Positions 56,801 to 64,000 of a DNA stretch of 64,000 bases are shown here, piece by piece. Origin of the DNA: Aphelocoma coerulescens (lineage: Eukaryota > Chordata > Aves > Passeriformes > Corvidae); NCBI RefSeq assembly GCF_041296385.1, contig NW_027184078.1:434001-498000 (forward strand), given 5' to 3'. The notes under the pieces were generated by a model. It saw only the letters and a list, made by a program, of their open reading frames with translations, ran no database searches and was not told the DNA's origin. Both the position numbers and the translations under genes were made by a program. Numbering within the stretch: position 1 is the first letter of the stretch; every line of letters starts with the position of its first letter.

Positions 56801-59800
56801 GACACAGGGCAGTGGGATCAAGGCACCCTCAGCAGATTGTGCTGATGACACCGAGCTGTTTTGTGCAGTCACACGCTGGAGGGAAGGGATGGATCCAGAG
56901 GGACCTGGACAGGCTGGAGAGCTGTGCCTGTGAGAACCTCAGGAAGTTCAGTAAGTGCATTGCAAGGTGCTGCACCTGGGCCAAGGCAATCCCAAGCACA
57001 AGCACAGGCATGACTGAGGATGGATTGACAGCAACCCTGGGGAGAAGGACTTGGGGCTATTGCTTGATAAGAAACTCAAGACATCTCAGCAGTTTGTGCT
57101 CACAGCCCCAAAAGCCAACTGTGTCCTGGGCCGCATCAAAAGCAGCATGGGCAGCAGGTCAAGGGAGGGGATTCTACCCCTCCACTCTGCTCTTGTGAGA
57201 CTCCACCTGGAGTGCTACATCCAGATCTGGGACCTCCAGCACAAGAAAGACATGGACCTCCTGGAATGAGTTCAGGGGAAGGACACTGAGTTGGTCACAG
57301 GGCTGGAACATCTCTGCTGTGGAGACAGGCTCAGAGAGTTGGGGCTCCTCTACCTGGAGCAGAGAAGACTCTGGGGAGACCTTAGAGCCCCTTCCCATAG
57401 TTAAGGGGGCTTCTAAAGAGGTTGTGAAGAGACTGTTTCCAAGGGCTTGGAGTGACAGAACAAAGAGAATGGCTGTAGCTGAAGGAGGTGAGATTTAGAT
57501 TAGATATTGGGAAGAAATTCTTCCCTGTGAGGGTGGTGAGGCACAGTTTGCTCAGCGAACTGTGACTTCCATCCCTGGAATTGTTGAAGGCCAGGCTGAA
57601 TGTGGCACTGAGCAACTGAGTGGGAGGTGTCAATGTAAATAGCATTGGGGTTGGAATGAGATGATCCTTAAAGCATCTTCAAATCCAAACCATTCTATGA
57701 TTCCCTTAGTCTCTTCCTCATGTCAGGCTACCAGCAGATGAGCAGGGGGAGACTGTGTGAGCTTTTCTTGGTTCCTGTGGGAAGCAGTGGACATTTTTCA
57801 TCCTAAAGTCTCGTGCAGGCAAACACAACCAAATTCATTGGTGTTCCTACTTGGGGAAAAAGCAGAAATGATTCTGTGAAGCTGAGTTCCAGGATGTCTT
57901 GGTTTGAGACAAATTAGGAGGAAACATCCTGAGATGAACATGTCCTCTAATGGAATGCAGTTTTCAGCAGCCCCTCCCCAACAGTTTTGAAAGGAAGCTC
58001 CTGGAGAAAAGTGAAAAAAACCCTGTTTATTTAACAAGCAGGGTGCACGCAGGCACAAGAGAAAATGAATAATGTTAGATAATAAACCTTCTTCTTGTGG
58101 AGAAAGATGGTGGATTTTTAGAGTCCTGTTCAGCTTCTCCCAAGGTCCTCCAGAGCCGGGTTTGGCACCCCAGTGCCTACCCTCCAGGCAGCGGCATGGG
58201 GCTCAGCGACACAGGACAAACTTCAAAAGAGAGGATTTGAGCATCCTCAGAGCAGATGGGATGATCTCCCCTTCAAGGAGACTGTGTCTCAGTGGCACAG
58301 CTTTTTCATAGAAAGGCCAAGGAAGGCAAAAAGCACAGGGATCCTGGAATCCATGGGGCAGAAGAACATATATCAGCTCTCCCAACAAACTCAACACTTT
58401 GCAACCATCTTTCCAGAAGACATTCAGGAGGGCTCACAGGGACTGGGAGGGCCTAAGGAAAGATACCCTGCCAGGGACTTTGAATCAGAACTTTTGGGCT
58501 GACTCAAAGAAATTGACTTAACAGCCTGATTCTATGAAGCAAGCATTCCTTTATTGCAGCACGCTGGTTACTCGGGGGATCCTTCCTCCATTTGAGTGCC
58601 ATGAGTGTTGGGTGAACAGAGACACACTGATTACATGTTCAGTAGGTATCACCATCTCCTTTGACTTTATTTGATATAGTCACACCCGTTGTTGGAAGTT
58701 CTTATATGGTTCTTTGGGGTCTGTCTCCAATGTCCAGTATCCTTTTTAGGTGACTGTTCCTCTACCCCCGCTTGTGAGTAAGTGCAATATTGTTGTTTTG
58801 CATAACTTCTATTTTGTCAGCTTTGCAGAGCTGAGCTGGCATCCTGCTTGCCTTTTGCATGACTTCTGTTTGCCTAAGTTACATCCTTTATTTATTTCTC
58901 CAAAGCTGTGCTGTTGTGTTCTACCATCCTTGGTAAGAGTAAATGCTGTTCTGTTCTACTGTCCTTATCAGGATATTGATGCAGATGGCTACCCCCCTTT
59001 ACCCTCAGGAAGGCAATGACAGTGTTTTGGTGATACTGTTCTTTCTTCACAGGAAAAACAGAGGAAGCAGCTACCTCACAAACCCTGGAATTCAGGCCAG
59101 AAAAGGACCTCCAACAGCTCTCCCAACAATTTCAAGCTCTGCAGCAAGCTTTCCAGAACATGCAGGAGTCAAGACAGAATGAACTACTGATGATCAGAGC
59201 AGACCTGGAGAACAAACAAGGTGAGCAGGACCATTCTCAAGCAGGCCTTCATCTCTGAAGGAAAACACTACTTTACAGGAAAACCATTCTGTGAGTCTAT
59301 TCCCTCCTCAAATTGGGCACTTTGAGCAGAACTTCCTTGGGAGCAGCTCTTCCAGGCATGTGGAACACCTTTGATGCTGTGATGGCAACTGCTCTCTGCT
59401 CTCCCTCATCTCTGAAGGGAATGTAAGAACAGCATCTTCTTGGTCCTCTCTCAGAAGAAAGGCTCCATGTTGTAAGTGGGACAAGACCTCACTTAGGGGA
59501 GGGAAAATAATTGTCTCAGTGACACCTGTCTATTTCACAGGAATGACAGAGGAAGGAAATACCACAACATCCATGGAATCCATGTGGCAGAAGGATCTTC
59601 AGCAGATCTCCCATCAACTGCAAAATCTCCAGCAAATTCTCCATAATATGCAGGAGTCTATACAGCGTGACCTACAGCTCCTCAGAACAGAGCTGGAAAA
59701 CAAACGAGGTGAGCAGGGTCATTCCCCAGCAGAACTTCATCTCTCTAGGCAAAAGCTGATCTACAGACAAATCATCCAGTGAGGTTGTCCTCCACAGCTC

Positions 59801-62800
59801 CTCCAAGGGGATGGAGAGGGACAGACTTTCCTGGATGAGTAGCTTTTCTGTCCCACCCACTCTGACACCTGAACACTGAGGTGCCGGCTGCAGGTGGTCA
59901 AGGTCCCTCTTCTCTCCCTTGTCTTTGAAGGCAGTGTGTACCATGGGCTCTCCATGACACATTATGTGCTAAACATGTCCAGCTGCACGTCCTCCTACAC
60001 ACTCACCTTCCTCACAACAGAGTGGTGTCTCACACAGCCCACAGATGCTGTTTGGAGAGAGGGAGGGGATCATCCTAACCCTCCATCCTGCCCATCAAGG
60101 CCTTTGCCAAGCCCTTTGGAAAACTCACAGGTCCTGTGCTCTTTCCACAGCCCTCCAGCAGTCAATCCATCCAAACCACTTCCAAGGAGGTGAGAGGGTC
60201 TTTGTTTTCTTCTTCCCAGAGCCCTGAACATGTCCCTGAACCCTGGGAGTGGGATATTTGTGGAGGGAAGGAGCACAGGGGTGTGAGAGCCCCAGATGGA
60301 CCATAAGGGCTCAGGCCTTGGGCAAGTCATGCCTCACTTCCTGAGCTCAGACGCTCCTGATCAGCCTGACAAGTGTCTCCAGGGGAAACTAGTGCAGGAA
60401 AGTCACCTTTAGTTCCTGGGAGCCCCTTCTCATGTGAAAGGCCATCTCCTTTGTAGTGCATGGTCTGGCCATTCCTCTGGCCTCTCTTTCCCATCTGGAA
60501 AGAAAGGAGAGGCCAAGCTCATCTCACAACAGCTTTAGTCTTCCTTGGACCTCCAAGGGAGCAAGCTGGAGCCACAGGCCCCATGTCTGGGAAACAAAAT
60601 TATCACACACCTTGATTTACTGCTTTCTCTTGGCAATTCTGAAAAACGTGAGTAGAAGTGGCTAAAAGAACAGTGTGTGTGTGTCATGGTAGAGTAGGGG
60701 AGTGTGGGGCTGGCCTTAGTGTCACGTAGAGCAGAGTTGACAACACTGTGTGGATCTCTGCTTCCAGATTTAGAACTTGGAAATTACTATGTAAAATCAG
60801 CAGATTTTAAGTCACTCTGGACATGTTGGCCTGGGGAAGGGTCAGTTGGCACCAGAAGAATCTCAGGCAGCAGCTGGGCTGCTGTGGGGAAGGAGCATGC
60901 CTAGAGCAGATGGGACCAGTGAAAAGCCCTGCAGCTACAGCTCCTCCCAGTGTAGAGCAAGCCAGAGAGGTCTCCTGCAGAGAAATTCATCTCCCTTTGT
61001 CTTGGTTGGAAAGACAGGTGTCTGCCAAGGAAGGCAGGAGCCTCCCTTGAAATGGAGAATATGACCCCCTTCTCTCTGAATTATTATAACTTTGAAATTA
61101 AGGGGCTTTCGGGCAAAGATATGAGAAAAGGAATAACAGTTCTTTACTAGTATGCATATCAAGGCAAACAAACAACAACAACAGCAGCAACAACAAACAA
61201 AACCAGAGTCCCAATGACAGCCTTCTCCTGGCCACAGGAACTTCCCCCTCTGGCGCAGTTCCACTCACGGCCGGCAGGGGCGCGGGTGGCTCCCAGCCGG
61301 GCAGGGCGGGTGCGATGGTTCCCCCGCGGCTGCAGGGGGCGCTGTGGCGCGAGCTCAGTTGTCTTCCTCTCCGTGTGGACAACAGCGGACACAGCGGGCA
61401 GAAGGGATGGAAACGGGGCTTCCTTCACAAACCCCTAGGGACTGTGCCCCTCTGGATAGTGAAATGAGCTGTAGCAAGAGCCTTGAAAGCAGCAAGCTGG
61501 AACAGCAGAGACGAGCAAAATCCCAGAGTAATAAACAAGATGTATCAGAAACTGCACAGCTGTACTGGGAGCTGTGGAGTGTCCCAGCAGGCACTCAGTG
61601 CTGAGTTAGTGTAGCAAAAAAATCCAGAACTGTAGCAGAGACAGGGTGGGGTTGGGTAGCAGCAGCCCAGCTCCCAAACATGGCCAGGAGAGGCTCCCTT
61701 GGAGTGGGAGGGGCTCGGGGTCCCGAGGTTTCCCCTGAGGCACCCCCGCAGATAGTGAAGGTCCTTTTTTAGTGAGGTAGGGTGTTAATAATGTCCAAGT
61801 GCAATCGCCACTCCCAGAAGCAGAGCTTCACTCACAGTAGAAGGCAGCAGGAGACGGAGCCTCCACTGGTGGTGAATTCTCCCCACAGCCTGTTTCCCCC
61901 CTCCGATGCCAACGAGCGAGAAAGCCAGCGAGGAGCTGTGCCCTGCCCCTTCCCCCAGCCCAAATCTCACAGTACCTCTGCCCGTCCCAAGAGAATGCCC
62001 CTCAGCTAGGATAGAGCAGCCACCTACACTCCTCCCCCTTCTCTGCAGTTACTTCTTTTGTCTCTCTTACCAGTTGTAATTGTTTCTTCAAAACAAAATG
62101 GGAGAAAATTCCCTAAGATAAAGAAAACAAAAAGGAAAAATGCTAAATTCCAACACAGTTGTTCCCCATCCTTTCTCTCCTGCCACCAGCATGGCATCTT
62201 CTTCCTTCTCTTCAAGAACTCCTGCTTGGATTTCAGGGCTGCTTGGAGTTTTTGCTGGTAAAGGACTGAGCACCCCAGTGCCTCCAGCTTTGCTCCCTTT
62301 GGAGGATGGCCTGGAGTACCTGAGGTGTTCCCCAACTTAGACAACAAGTGTGTTACTGCAGGTGAACCTCGTCCTTTTGGCCAACAGCTTGGGTTGTGTC
62401 TGAGCACATGGAGGCCCAGCAAGCCTTGACAAATCTACTCATTGCCTGCTTTTCTCTTTTCCCACAGGGCTTTTCAAAGTACAGACCTATAAAGGTAAGC
62501 ACAGGGGAGATGATGGAGGAGAGTCCTCAGAGCCTGAGTACAGCTCTGGAAAACACATCCCACTCCCTCAGAGAGCTGTTTGAAGAAGAACACGCACAGG
62601 GAAGGGGGGTTTGATGCCTTTTTTCACTGCCATGTGCTGCCCAAGGCCTTGCCTGTGCTTGTCAGGAGCCCTCTCAGCTGTGGGAAGCAGGCACAGCTGG
62701 CTTGCAGTGGCCACTGCAGCCCCAGCTCCCACTCCTGCTTTGGCCTCTTGGGGCTCTCAGGAAAAGTGTCTGGAACTGATCTTGCTCCACAGCAGGAGCA

Positions 62801-64000
62801 GCTCCTTCTCCTTTCAACCTGAGCTGAGCTAGAGGAACTCAGTTCATGATATTACACCTTGTTTGAGTCCTGTCGGGAGTTCATCCCATCCTCTGATGGG
62901 TGTGGAAAGCTGAGGCAAGAAACATTCCCTTATCCTTATGGCACTGCAGGTCACTCTTCCACTCTAATTCATGTGCAAGCAATATCCCCCACTGGTGCTC
63001 TCCTGTTAGTGAGGAGAAACTGCTTAAATCTTGGAAATCCCCTTCAGACTTTGCCAAGGAGTTAATCCTGACATCCAAACCTCATTCCAGCTGCTGCCAA
63101 CTCCTGATCATTTCCTCAGACCACCCCCCAGCAATGCAGAGATGGAGGGAGAGGGGGTTCAGCCCCACAGCTGCCTCCTTGGAGCTGCCTGCTGCAGTCC
63201 CAGCAGCGCTGGAGCAGTGCCTGGCATTTGGTGCCTGCAGGCTGCCACTCTCTCTGGCAGCAGCCCAAGGAAGGGACATGGTGGGAGGGGAGGGAGAAGC
63301 TGGAGGTGCCCTGAGGCAAGAGGCTGCTGAGTGCTCCTGAGTGTGGAGGGGGGAAGGACAAATGAGGAGGGGCTGAGGGCACAGAAGGGAAAGGCTCAGA
63401 AAAGCAGAGCTTGTGTTTTCTGCTCCTCATGGCCTGACCTGACCATTGCAGGGGATGTCACCCTGGATGCTGACACGGCTCATCCCAGACTGGAAATCTC
63501 TGCGGATGGACAGAAAGTGAAAGATACTGGTGTCATCAGACAAGTTCCCAGCAATGAGAAGAGATTTGATTCCCATCTTTTTGTGTTGGCAAAGGAAGGA
63601 TACACATCTGGGAAACACTACTGGGAAGTGTCTGTTGGGAGAAGGAGAAGCTGGGCCTTGGGTATTGCCCGGGAATCTGTGGCTCGCAAAGGGCCATTGA
63701 CTCTGTGCCCTCAGAATGGCTTCTGGGCCATAGGGCTGGCAGATGGACGAGACTATTGGGCCTACACAGATCGTTGGACCCGTCTGAGTGTGAGTAGGAA
63801 CTTGCACAAGATTGGGATCTTCCTGAACATCCCAGCAAAGAAACTGAGATTTTACAATGCCCGTACGGGAGCAACTCTCTACAGTTTTAGCATTGGGGAT
63901 GGCAACAGCCAGGAAGGGAAATTCATTCCCTTCTTCTCCACAGGCCCAGCTACTGAAAACCCTGGCCCTGAGCCTCTGATAATAGTGCAGGAGTTCGATG
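32235..64000 (+). CDS. Butyrophilin-like (BTN/BG family) gene, 3' end beyond window
   Basis: Exons: signal peptide 32235-32295, IgV 33604-33945, IgC 34553-34828, second IgC 53929-54204, transmembrane 54548-54649, coiled-coil 59053-59220 and 59541-59708, small exons 60151-60189 and 62468-62494, PRY-SPRY 63452 to the edge. Every junction is phase 1, so the order can be spliced without breaking frame. The domain order IgV-IgC-TM-coiled coil-B30.2 is that of butyrophilins, type I membrane proteins of immune regulation. In mammals some BTNs present or sense ligands through B30.2 for gamma-delta T cells; the bird function is unknown. Odd points: two almost identical IgC exons with about 19 kb of nested ERVs between them, a decayed third coiled-coil exon (58310-58500) and several LTRs in introns. 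The span could instead hold two adjacent genes, the second lacking its IgV. Confidence 0.75.
32725..33192 (-). repeat. Solo LTR in BTN-like intron 1 with 6-bp target duplication
   Basis: The 456-bp LTR (32731-33186) begins TGTTGGAGAATGG on the minus strand and is flanked by CCTTTC at 32725-32730 and 33187-33192. Same family as the provirus LTRs at 46551 and 49406, but with a different 3' terminus (GTAACA) and more divergence. Confidence 0.9.
33604..33945 (+). CDS. BTN-like IgV exon
   Basis: 342 bp, acceptor GGTTTCCACAG, donor GCAG/GTTGGA, phase 1. V-set landmarks: DTILPCTIS (B-strand Cys), VQWRK (Trp), and DEGRYICSVES (DxGxYxC). One N-glycosylation motif at ATGNVSL. Typical of butyrophilin/BG V domains. 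Confidence 0.88.
34231..34890 (+). repeat. Tandem duplication unit containing the first IgC exon
   Basis: A unit of about 660 bp. Its left part (34231-34345) recurs at 34893-35010, directly after the unit's right edge (CCTGTGAGG). Its remainder recurs at about 53717-54266. The second unit is therefore split by the ERV block. Confidence 0.75.
34553..34828 (+). CDS. BTN-like IgC exon, copy 1
   Basis: 276 bp, acceptor TTGCCTTTAAG, donor CTCAG/GTGAGT, phase 1. It carries the butyrophilin C-domain signature LGCRSQGWFPKPTVQW, with the second cysteine in VTCQI. Confidence 0.85.
35365..35535 (-). mobile_element. CR1 3'-end fragment
   Basis: Read on plus: GGAATCATAGAATGATTTGGG, then CCTTAAAGATCGCCTC and CACTAGACCATGTTTTTCAAAG, the reverse complement of the CR1 3' end. 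Confidence 0.75.
35607..36560 (-). repeat. F1-family LTR next to the ERVL 3' end
   Basis: 954 bp, on minus TGTTGTGGGTTATGC...AAAACAAGACA. It abuts the 3' end of the ERVL interior (36561), so it is probably that element's 3' LTR. No matching duplication was found on the far side. A CAA microsatellite (35803-35844) lies within. Confidence 0.65.
35803..35844. repeat. CAA trinucleotide microsatellite
   Basis: About 14 CAA units inside the F1 LTR. A shorter, related CAA run occurs in the copy at 61170-61200. Confidence 0.95.
36561..38442 (-). pseudogene. ERVL pol 3' part: RNase H and integrase
   Basis: Minus-strand continuation of the class III element whose 5' part lies at 50166-52990. The integrase core is clear at 37464-36943: HDCETCAAIKQ (zinc-binding end), GQIDYITLPQ (first Asp of the DDE triad), ERIESDNGTHF (second Asp). 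Upstream to 38442 are RNase H-like pieces in broken frames. No env is seen, as expected for ERVL. Stops and frameshifts make it non-functional. Confidence 0.8.
38443..38872 (-). repeat. 3' LTR of the class II ERV
   Basis: 430 bp, on minus TGATGAGGCTGACAG...AAAGCCACA. It matches the split 5' LTR in length and order. Confidence 0.85.
38873..40094 (-). pseudogene. Class II ERV env (gammaretrovirus-like TM), broken
   Basis: A leader starts with ATG near 40094 (minus) and has a hydrophobic core ending in SAWPVSQ. Surface-subunit pieces follow at 39965-39490, including VFFICRDQAW and GGPCSLGRL. A furin-type RGKR site is at about 39450. The transmembrane subunit has a leucine-rich segment with LQNRAAIDFLLL and the CX6CC motif (GCEDFDGMCC), then a hydrophobic anchor near 39000. 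CX6CC is the gamma/alpha-type covalently linked Env signature. At least two frame changes split the gene. Confidence 0.8.
40380..41110 (-). pseudogene. Class II ERV integrase, broken
   Basis: Fragments in several frames: a zinc-binding HHCC region near 41080-40970, core pieces around 40950-40700 and the C-terminal WVRNLLTSQWEGP segment near 40400. Frameshifts separate them. Confidence 0.65.
41150..41700 (-). pseudogene. Class II ERV RNase H
   Basis: RNase H landmarks in order: VCTDGSGKSG (first catalytic Asp), QLVELKAV (Glu), NITVDSAYVADVV (Asp), and an HFRSHTNLPG-like end past a stop near 41274. Confidence 0.75.
41552..42751 (-). pseudogene. Class II ERV reverse transcriptase (long open frame)
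   Basis: A 399-codon open frame. RT motifs: WRLVHDLRRMN, LVIDLKDCFFTIPL (first catalytic Asp), NSPTICQMYV, and YHYMDDILI with the catalytic YMDD box. It keeps the active-site residues, but the C-terminal part runs out of frame and the surrounding pol is broken. Class II (alpha/beta-like) by motif pattern. Confidence 0.85.
42863..43240 (-). pseudogene. Class II ERV aspartic protease
   Basis: It has the active-site motif KGLIDTGADVTVIS and the downstream VGLGGMIQ stretch. It follows the dUTPase end on minus. The end of the domain is degraded. Confidence 0.75.
43241..43310 (-). pseudogene. dUTPase 3' piece
   Basis: AHTHIAQLVPF, the C-terminal dUTPase motif, continues the fragment at 44207-44460 once the F1 LTR between them is disregarded. 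Confidence 0.6.
43306..44211 (-). repeat. F1 solo LTR with target duplication CCATT
   Basis: 896-bp LTR (43311-44206), minus strand TGTTGGGGTTTTAGG...AAATCAAGACA, flanked by CCATT at 43306-43310 and 44207-44211. It interrupts the class II ERV dUTPase. An A run (44165-44180) lies near its 5' end. Confidence 0.9.
44207..44460 (-). pseudogene. Class II ERV dUTPase, 5' piece
   Basis: dUTPase motifs KGSAGMDV (motif 1) and FVYPGVIDADFTGQ (motif 3-like beta hairpin) sit between the Gag zinc knuckles and the protease, the beta/alpha-like ERV position. Confidence 0.7.
44540..46276 (-). pseudogene. Class II ERV gag, broken
   Basis: Start ATG at 46276 gives an MGANTSQEE myristoylation-type N-terminus; a stop follows after about 21 codons and others later in matrix. 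Capsid is readable at 45600-45180 (AFPVVRGRGQVP). The C-terminal major-homology-like QNPNETFMAFLDCL is at about 44970. Two zinc knuckles follow: HCYTCGQLGHLESQC is intact, and CNRYGKPGHYAKQC has lost its second cysteine. Confidence 0.8.
46437..46550 (-). repeat. 5' LTR of the class II ERV, distal part
   Basis: 114 bp that continue at 49850-50165 after the nested provirus. It ends AAAGCGACA on minus, followed by the primer-binding site. Confidence 0.85.
46551..46989 (+). repeat. 5' LTR of the young provirus
   Basis: 439 bp. ACTATATAAGTGCC TATA box and AATAAA signal near the 3' end. Confidence 0.92.
47230..48594 (+). pseudogene. Gag of the young provirus, one internal stop
   Basis: ATG at 47230. 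The matrix-like N-terminus has LDLFLHFLEKRGVKEVNL; a long Pro/Gly/Glu-rich spacer follows, then capsid (YALQADMLTGSRAYGVTV, ending in SEPYGQFIDCLSAAL). A TGA at 48235-48237 interrupts an otherwise continuous frame that carries on to 48594 with VFENANRQTKTILVMLPQG, clearly the capsid C-terminus. No zinc knuckle follows. It is nearly intact up to the stop, giving a 335-residue truncated Gag. Confidence 0.8.
48860..49405 (+). pseudogene. Env TM remnant of the young provirus
   Basis: It has the gamma-type TM landmarks LQNQAAIDFLLL and GCEKFQSMCC (CX6CC). After a stop near 49169 a second segment carries the membrane anchor (LITVGLVILLIIVCLPCLC) and a basic tail. The SU subunit is absent. Confidence 0.8.
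49406..49843 (+). repeat. 3' LTR of the young provirus
   Basis: 438 bp, near-identical to 46551-46989. Confidence 0.92.
49850..50165 (-). repeat. 5' LTR of the class II ERV, proximal part
   Basis: It begins TGGTGAGGCTGACAG on minus at 50165 and aligns with 38557-38872. Confidence 0.85.
50166..51560 (-). pseudogene. ERVL protease and reverse transcriptase
   Basis: A long minus frame (51496-50783) has the protease active site MVDTGAQCTLI and LGIDFL, then RT motifs SPIWPVHKSDGEWRL, TVDYRALNEV and ATIDIANAFFSIPL (first catalytic Asp). Further RT pieces to 50170 include GFAIKKSKVKGP and EIQFLGVKW, with ETQAFLGAIGFWRMHIP. Frames are broken after 50783. Cut at 50166 by the class II ERV; pol resumes at 38442. 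Confidence 0.85.
51600..52990 (-). pseudogene. ERVL gag
   Basis: Minus-strand frames in the Gag position upstream of protease: one with EARYLGSLTQDVGIDRVF, another with VHSLMQAHFSAVVKSLKEE followed by a tandem EEMR-type acidic/basic repeat encoded by CTCCCTCAT units at about 51945-52015. Broken by stops. Confidence 0.65.
52991..53715 (-). repeat. Possible LTR or 5' region of the ERVL
   Basis: The CAACTTTATTTGGACAAAGGG segment and general composition suggest an LTR read in reverse, but it does not resemble the F1 LTR at 35607-36560, so it is not a simple matching 5' LTR. Boundaries unknown. Confidence 0.35.
53929..54204 (+). CDS. BTN-like IgC exon, copy 2
   Basis: 276 bp, same acceptor (TTGCCTTTAAG) and donor (GTGAGT) as copy 1. 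By eye only 4 of 276 bases differ, including a Phe-to-Leu change in the GWFPKP motif. Open and phase 1. Confidence 0.85.
54548..54649 (+). CDS. BTN-like transmembrane exon
   Basis: 102 bp, acceptor TTCTTTTCAAAG, donor GAG/GTAAGG. It encodes a short linker and FWTVFTLFLLTLAAAVVLVY, one membrane helix. Confidence 0.85.
54650..56749. other. BTN-like intron, no recognised repeat
   Basis: It contains a T run of about 27 bases at 54884-54910. Open frames on both strands lack domains. Small BTN cytoplasmic exons could be hidden here. Confidence 0.35.
56750..57706 (+). mobile_element. CR1 LINE, 5'-truncated
   Basis: About 950 bp of CR1 3' ORF2 and UTR: CTGTTTAATATCTTTGTTGGCGAC, GACCTGGACAGGCTGGAGAG, GGAGTGCTACATCCAGATCTGG, GAGCAGAGAAGACTCTGGGGAG, and the 3' end AAACCATTCTATGATTC. 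Frames are broken. Confidence 0.9.
57707..58309. other. BTN-like intron, unassigned
   Basis: A GATGTCTTGGTTTGAGACAAAT segment near 57894 suggests an LTR edge, but no second edge was found. Confidence 0.3.
58310..58500 (+). pseudogene. Decayed coiled-coil exon of the BTN-like gene
   Basis: DNA and conceptual protein resemble the exons at 59053 and 59541: CCTGGAATCCATGGGGCAGAAG aligns with CATGGAATCCATGTGGCAGAAGG, and QLSQQTQHF with the heptad region. No GTGAGC donor remains where expected. Confidence 0.6.
58501..59000 (-). repeat. Possible LTR remnant
   Basis: CAAGCATTCCTTTATTGCAGCACGCTGG near 58538 is typical of an avian class II LTR read in reverse. Ends not resolved. Confidence 0.4.
59053..59220 (+). 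CDS. BTN-like coiled-coil exon 1
   Basis: 168 bp, acceptor TTTCTTCACAG, donor CAAG/GTGAGC, phase 1. Gln/Leu-rich heptads (LQQLSQQFQALQQAFQNMQ) predict a cytoplasmic coiled coil. Confidence 0.8.
59541..59708 (+). CDS. BTN-like coiled-coil exon 2
   Basis: 168 bp, acceptor TATTTCACAG, donor CGAG/GTGAGC, phase 1. A tandem copy of 59053-59220 with the same length and the conserved NMQES and LENK ends. Confidence 0.8.
60151..60189 (+). CDS. BTN-like small exon
   Basis: 39 bp between CTCTTTCCACAG and GTGAGAGG, phase 1, encoding ALQQSIHPNHFQGG. Length and phase fit, but the sequence has no independent signature. Confidence 0.45.
60998..62155 (-). repeat. F1-family LTR in a BTN-like intron
   Basis: 1158 bp, on minus TGTTGGAATTTAGC...CCAACCAAGACA. 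It shares GGGAATTTTCTCCCATTTTG, GCGCCCCCTGCAGCC and the terminal motif with the other F1 copies. No matching target duplication found. Confidence 0.75.
62468..62494 (+). CDS. BTN-like 27-bp exon
   Basis: 27 bp between TTTTCCCACAG and GTAAGC, phase 1, encoding GLFKVQTYK. Butyrophilins commonly have 21- or 27-bp exons just before the B30.2 exon. Confidence 0.55.
62495..63451. other. Intron before the B30.2 exon
   Basis: No repeat or exon recognised; the acceptor GACCATTGCAG ends it at 63451. Confidence 0.5.
63452..64000 (+). CDS. BTN-like PRY-SPRY (B30.2) exon, cut by window end
   Basis: The exon starts phase 1 and stays open to the window edge (183 codons). PRY: VTLDADTAHPRLEIS. SPRY: GKHYWEVSV, SWALGIARESV, GFWAIGL and IGIFLNIPAKKLRFYNA. 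Near full domain length at the edge; the stop codon lies outside. Intracellular in butyrophilins. Confidence 0.92.

Noticed and set aside
60763..60785. Possible BTN mini-exon after CTGCTTCCAG
   Set aside because: Its 23-bp length with the nearest GTAAAA donor breaks the phase-1 pattern kept by all other exons.

Overview
The window reads as bird nuclear DNA, most likely from a songbird. It carries CR1 LINE fragments with the avian 3' end, many avian-type class II and class III endogenous retrovirus (ERV) LTRs, and intron-split immune receptor exons of the butyrophilin and Ig-receptor type. There is no prokaryotic signal, no rRNA and no tRNA that I could recognise. Long open frames outside the listed features are mostly chance ORFs in GC-rich or low-complexity DNA.

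Layout. (1) 0.9-26.6 kb is an old large inverted duplication, shown by three collinear inverted block pairs: 870-1290 / 26190-26625, 8738-9273 / 22721-23244 and 12140-14240 / 19440-21930. Each arm carried one copy of a small single-Ig-domain membrane receptor. The minus-strand copy (21051 to about 18737) keeps its signal, Ig, stalk and transmembrane exons. The plus-strand copy (from 12440) is decayed: a CTC/TCC microsatellite has overrun its signal-peptide exon and the splice donor is gone. The arms have since been broken by different LTR insertions, including the nested stack at 2880-8735, the nested pair at about 9640-11647 and the LTR at 21302-21874. A deleted ERV (14697-17265) sits between the arms. 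(2) 26.6-32.2 kb is largely unassigned, with an ERVL-type LTR at about 30.44-31.01 kb. (3) 32.2-64.0 kb is a plus-strand butyrophilin-like gene: signal peptide, IgV, IgC, a second nearly identical IgC, transmembrane, two coiled-coil exons, small exons and PRY-SPRY running off the window edge. All exon joins are phase 1.

Between the two IgC exons lies about 18.7 kb of nested retroviral DNA. A minus-strand class III (ERVL) element is split by a minus-strand class II ERV (38443-50165). That ERV's 5' LTR is in turn split by a young plus-strand deleted provirus (46551-49843), and its dUTPase is split by another LTR (43311-44206).

The most unusual object is a complete 2.2 kb LTR retrotransposon at 4540-6748. 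It has paired 283-bp LTRs, a 6-bp CTTTCA target duplication, a polypurine tract, a possible Gag matrix remnant and no pol. Its main open frame encodes a cold-shock domain of the vertebrate Y-box (YBX) type, which looks like a captured host RNA-binding gene.
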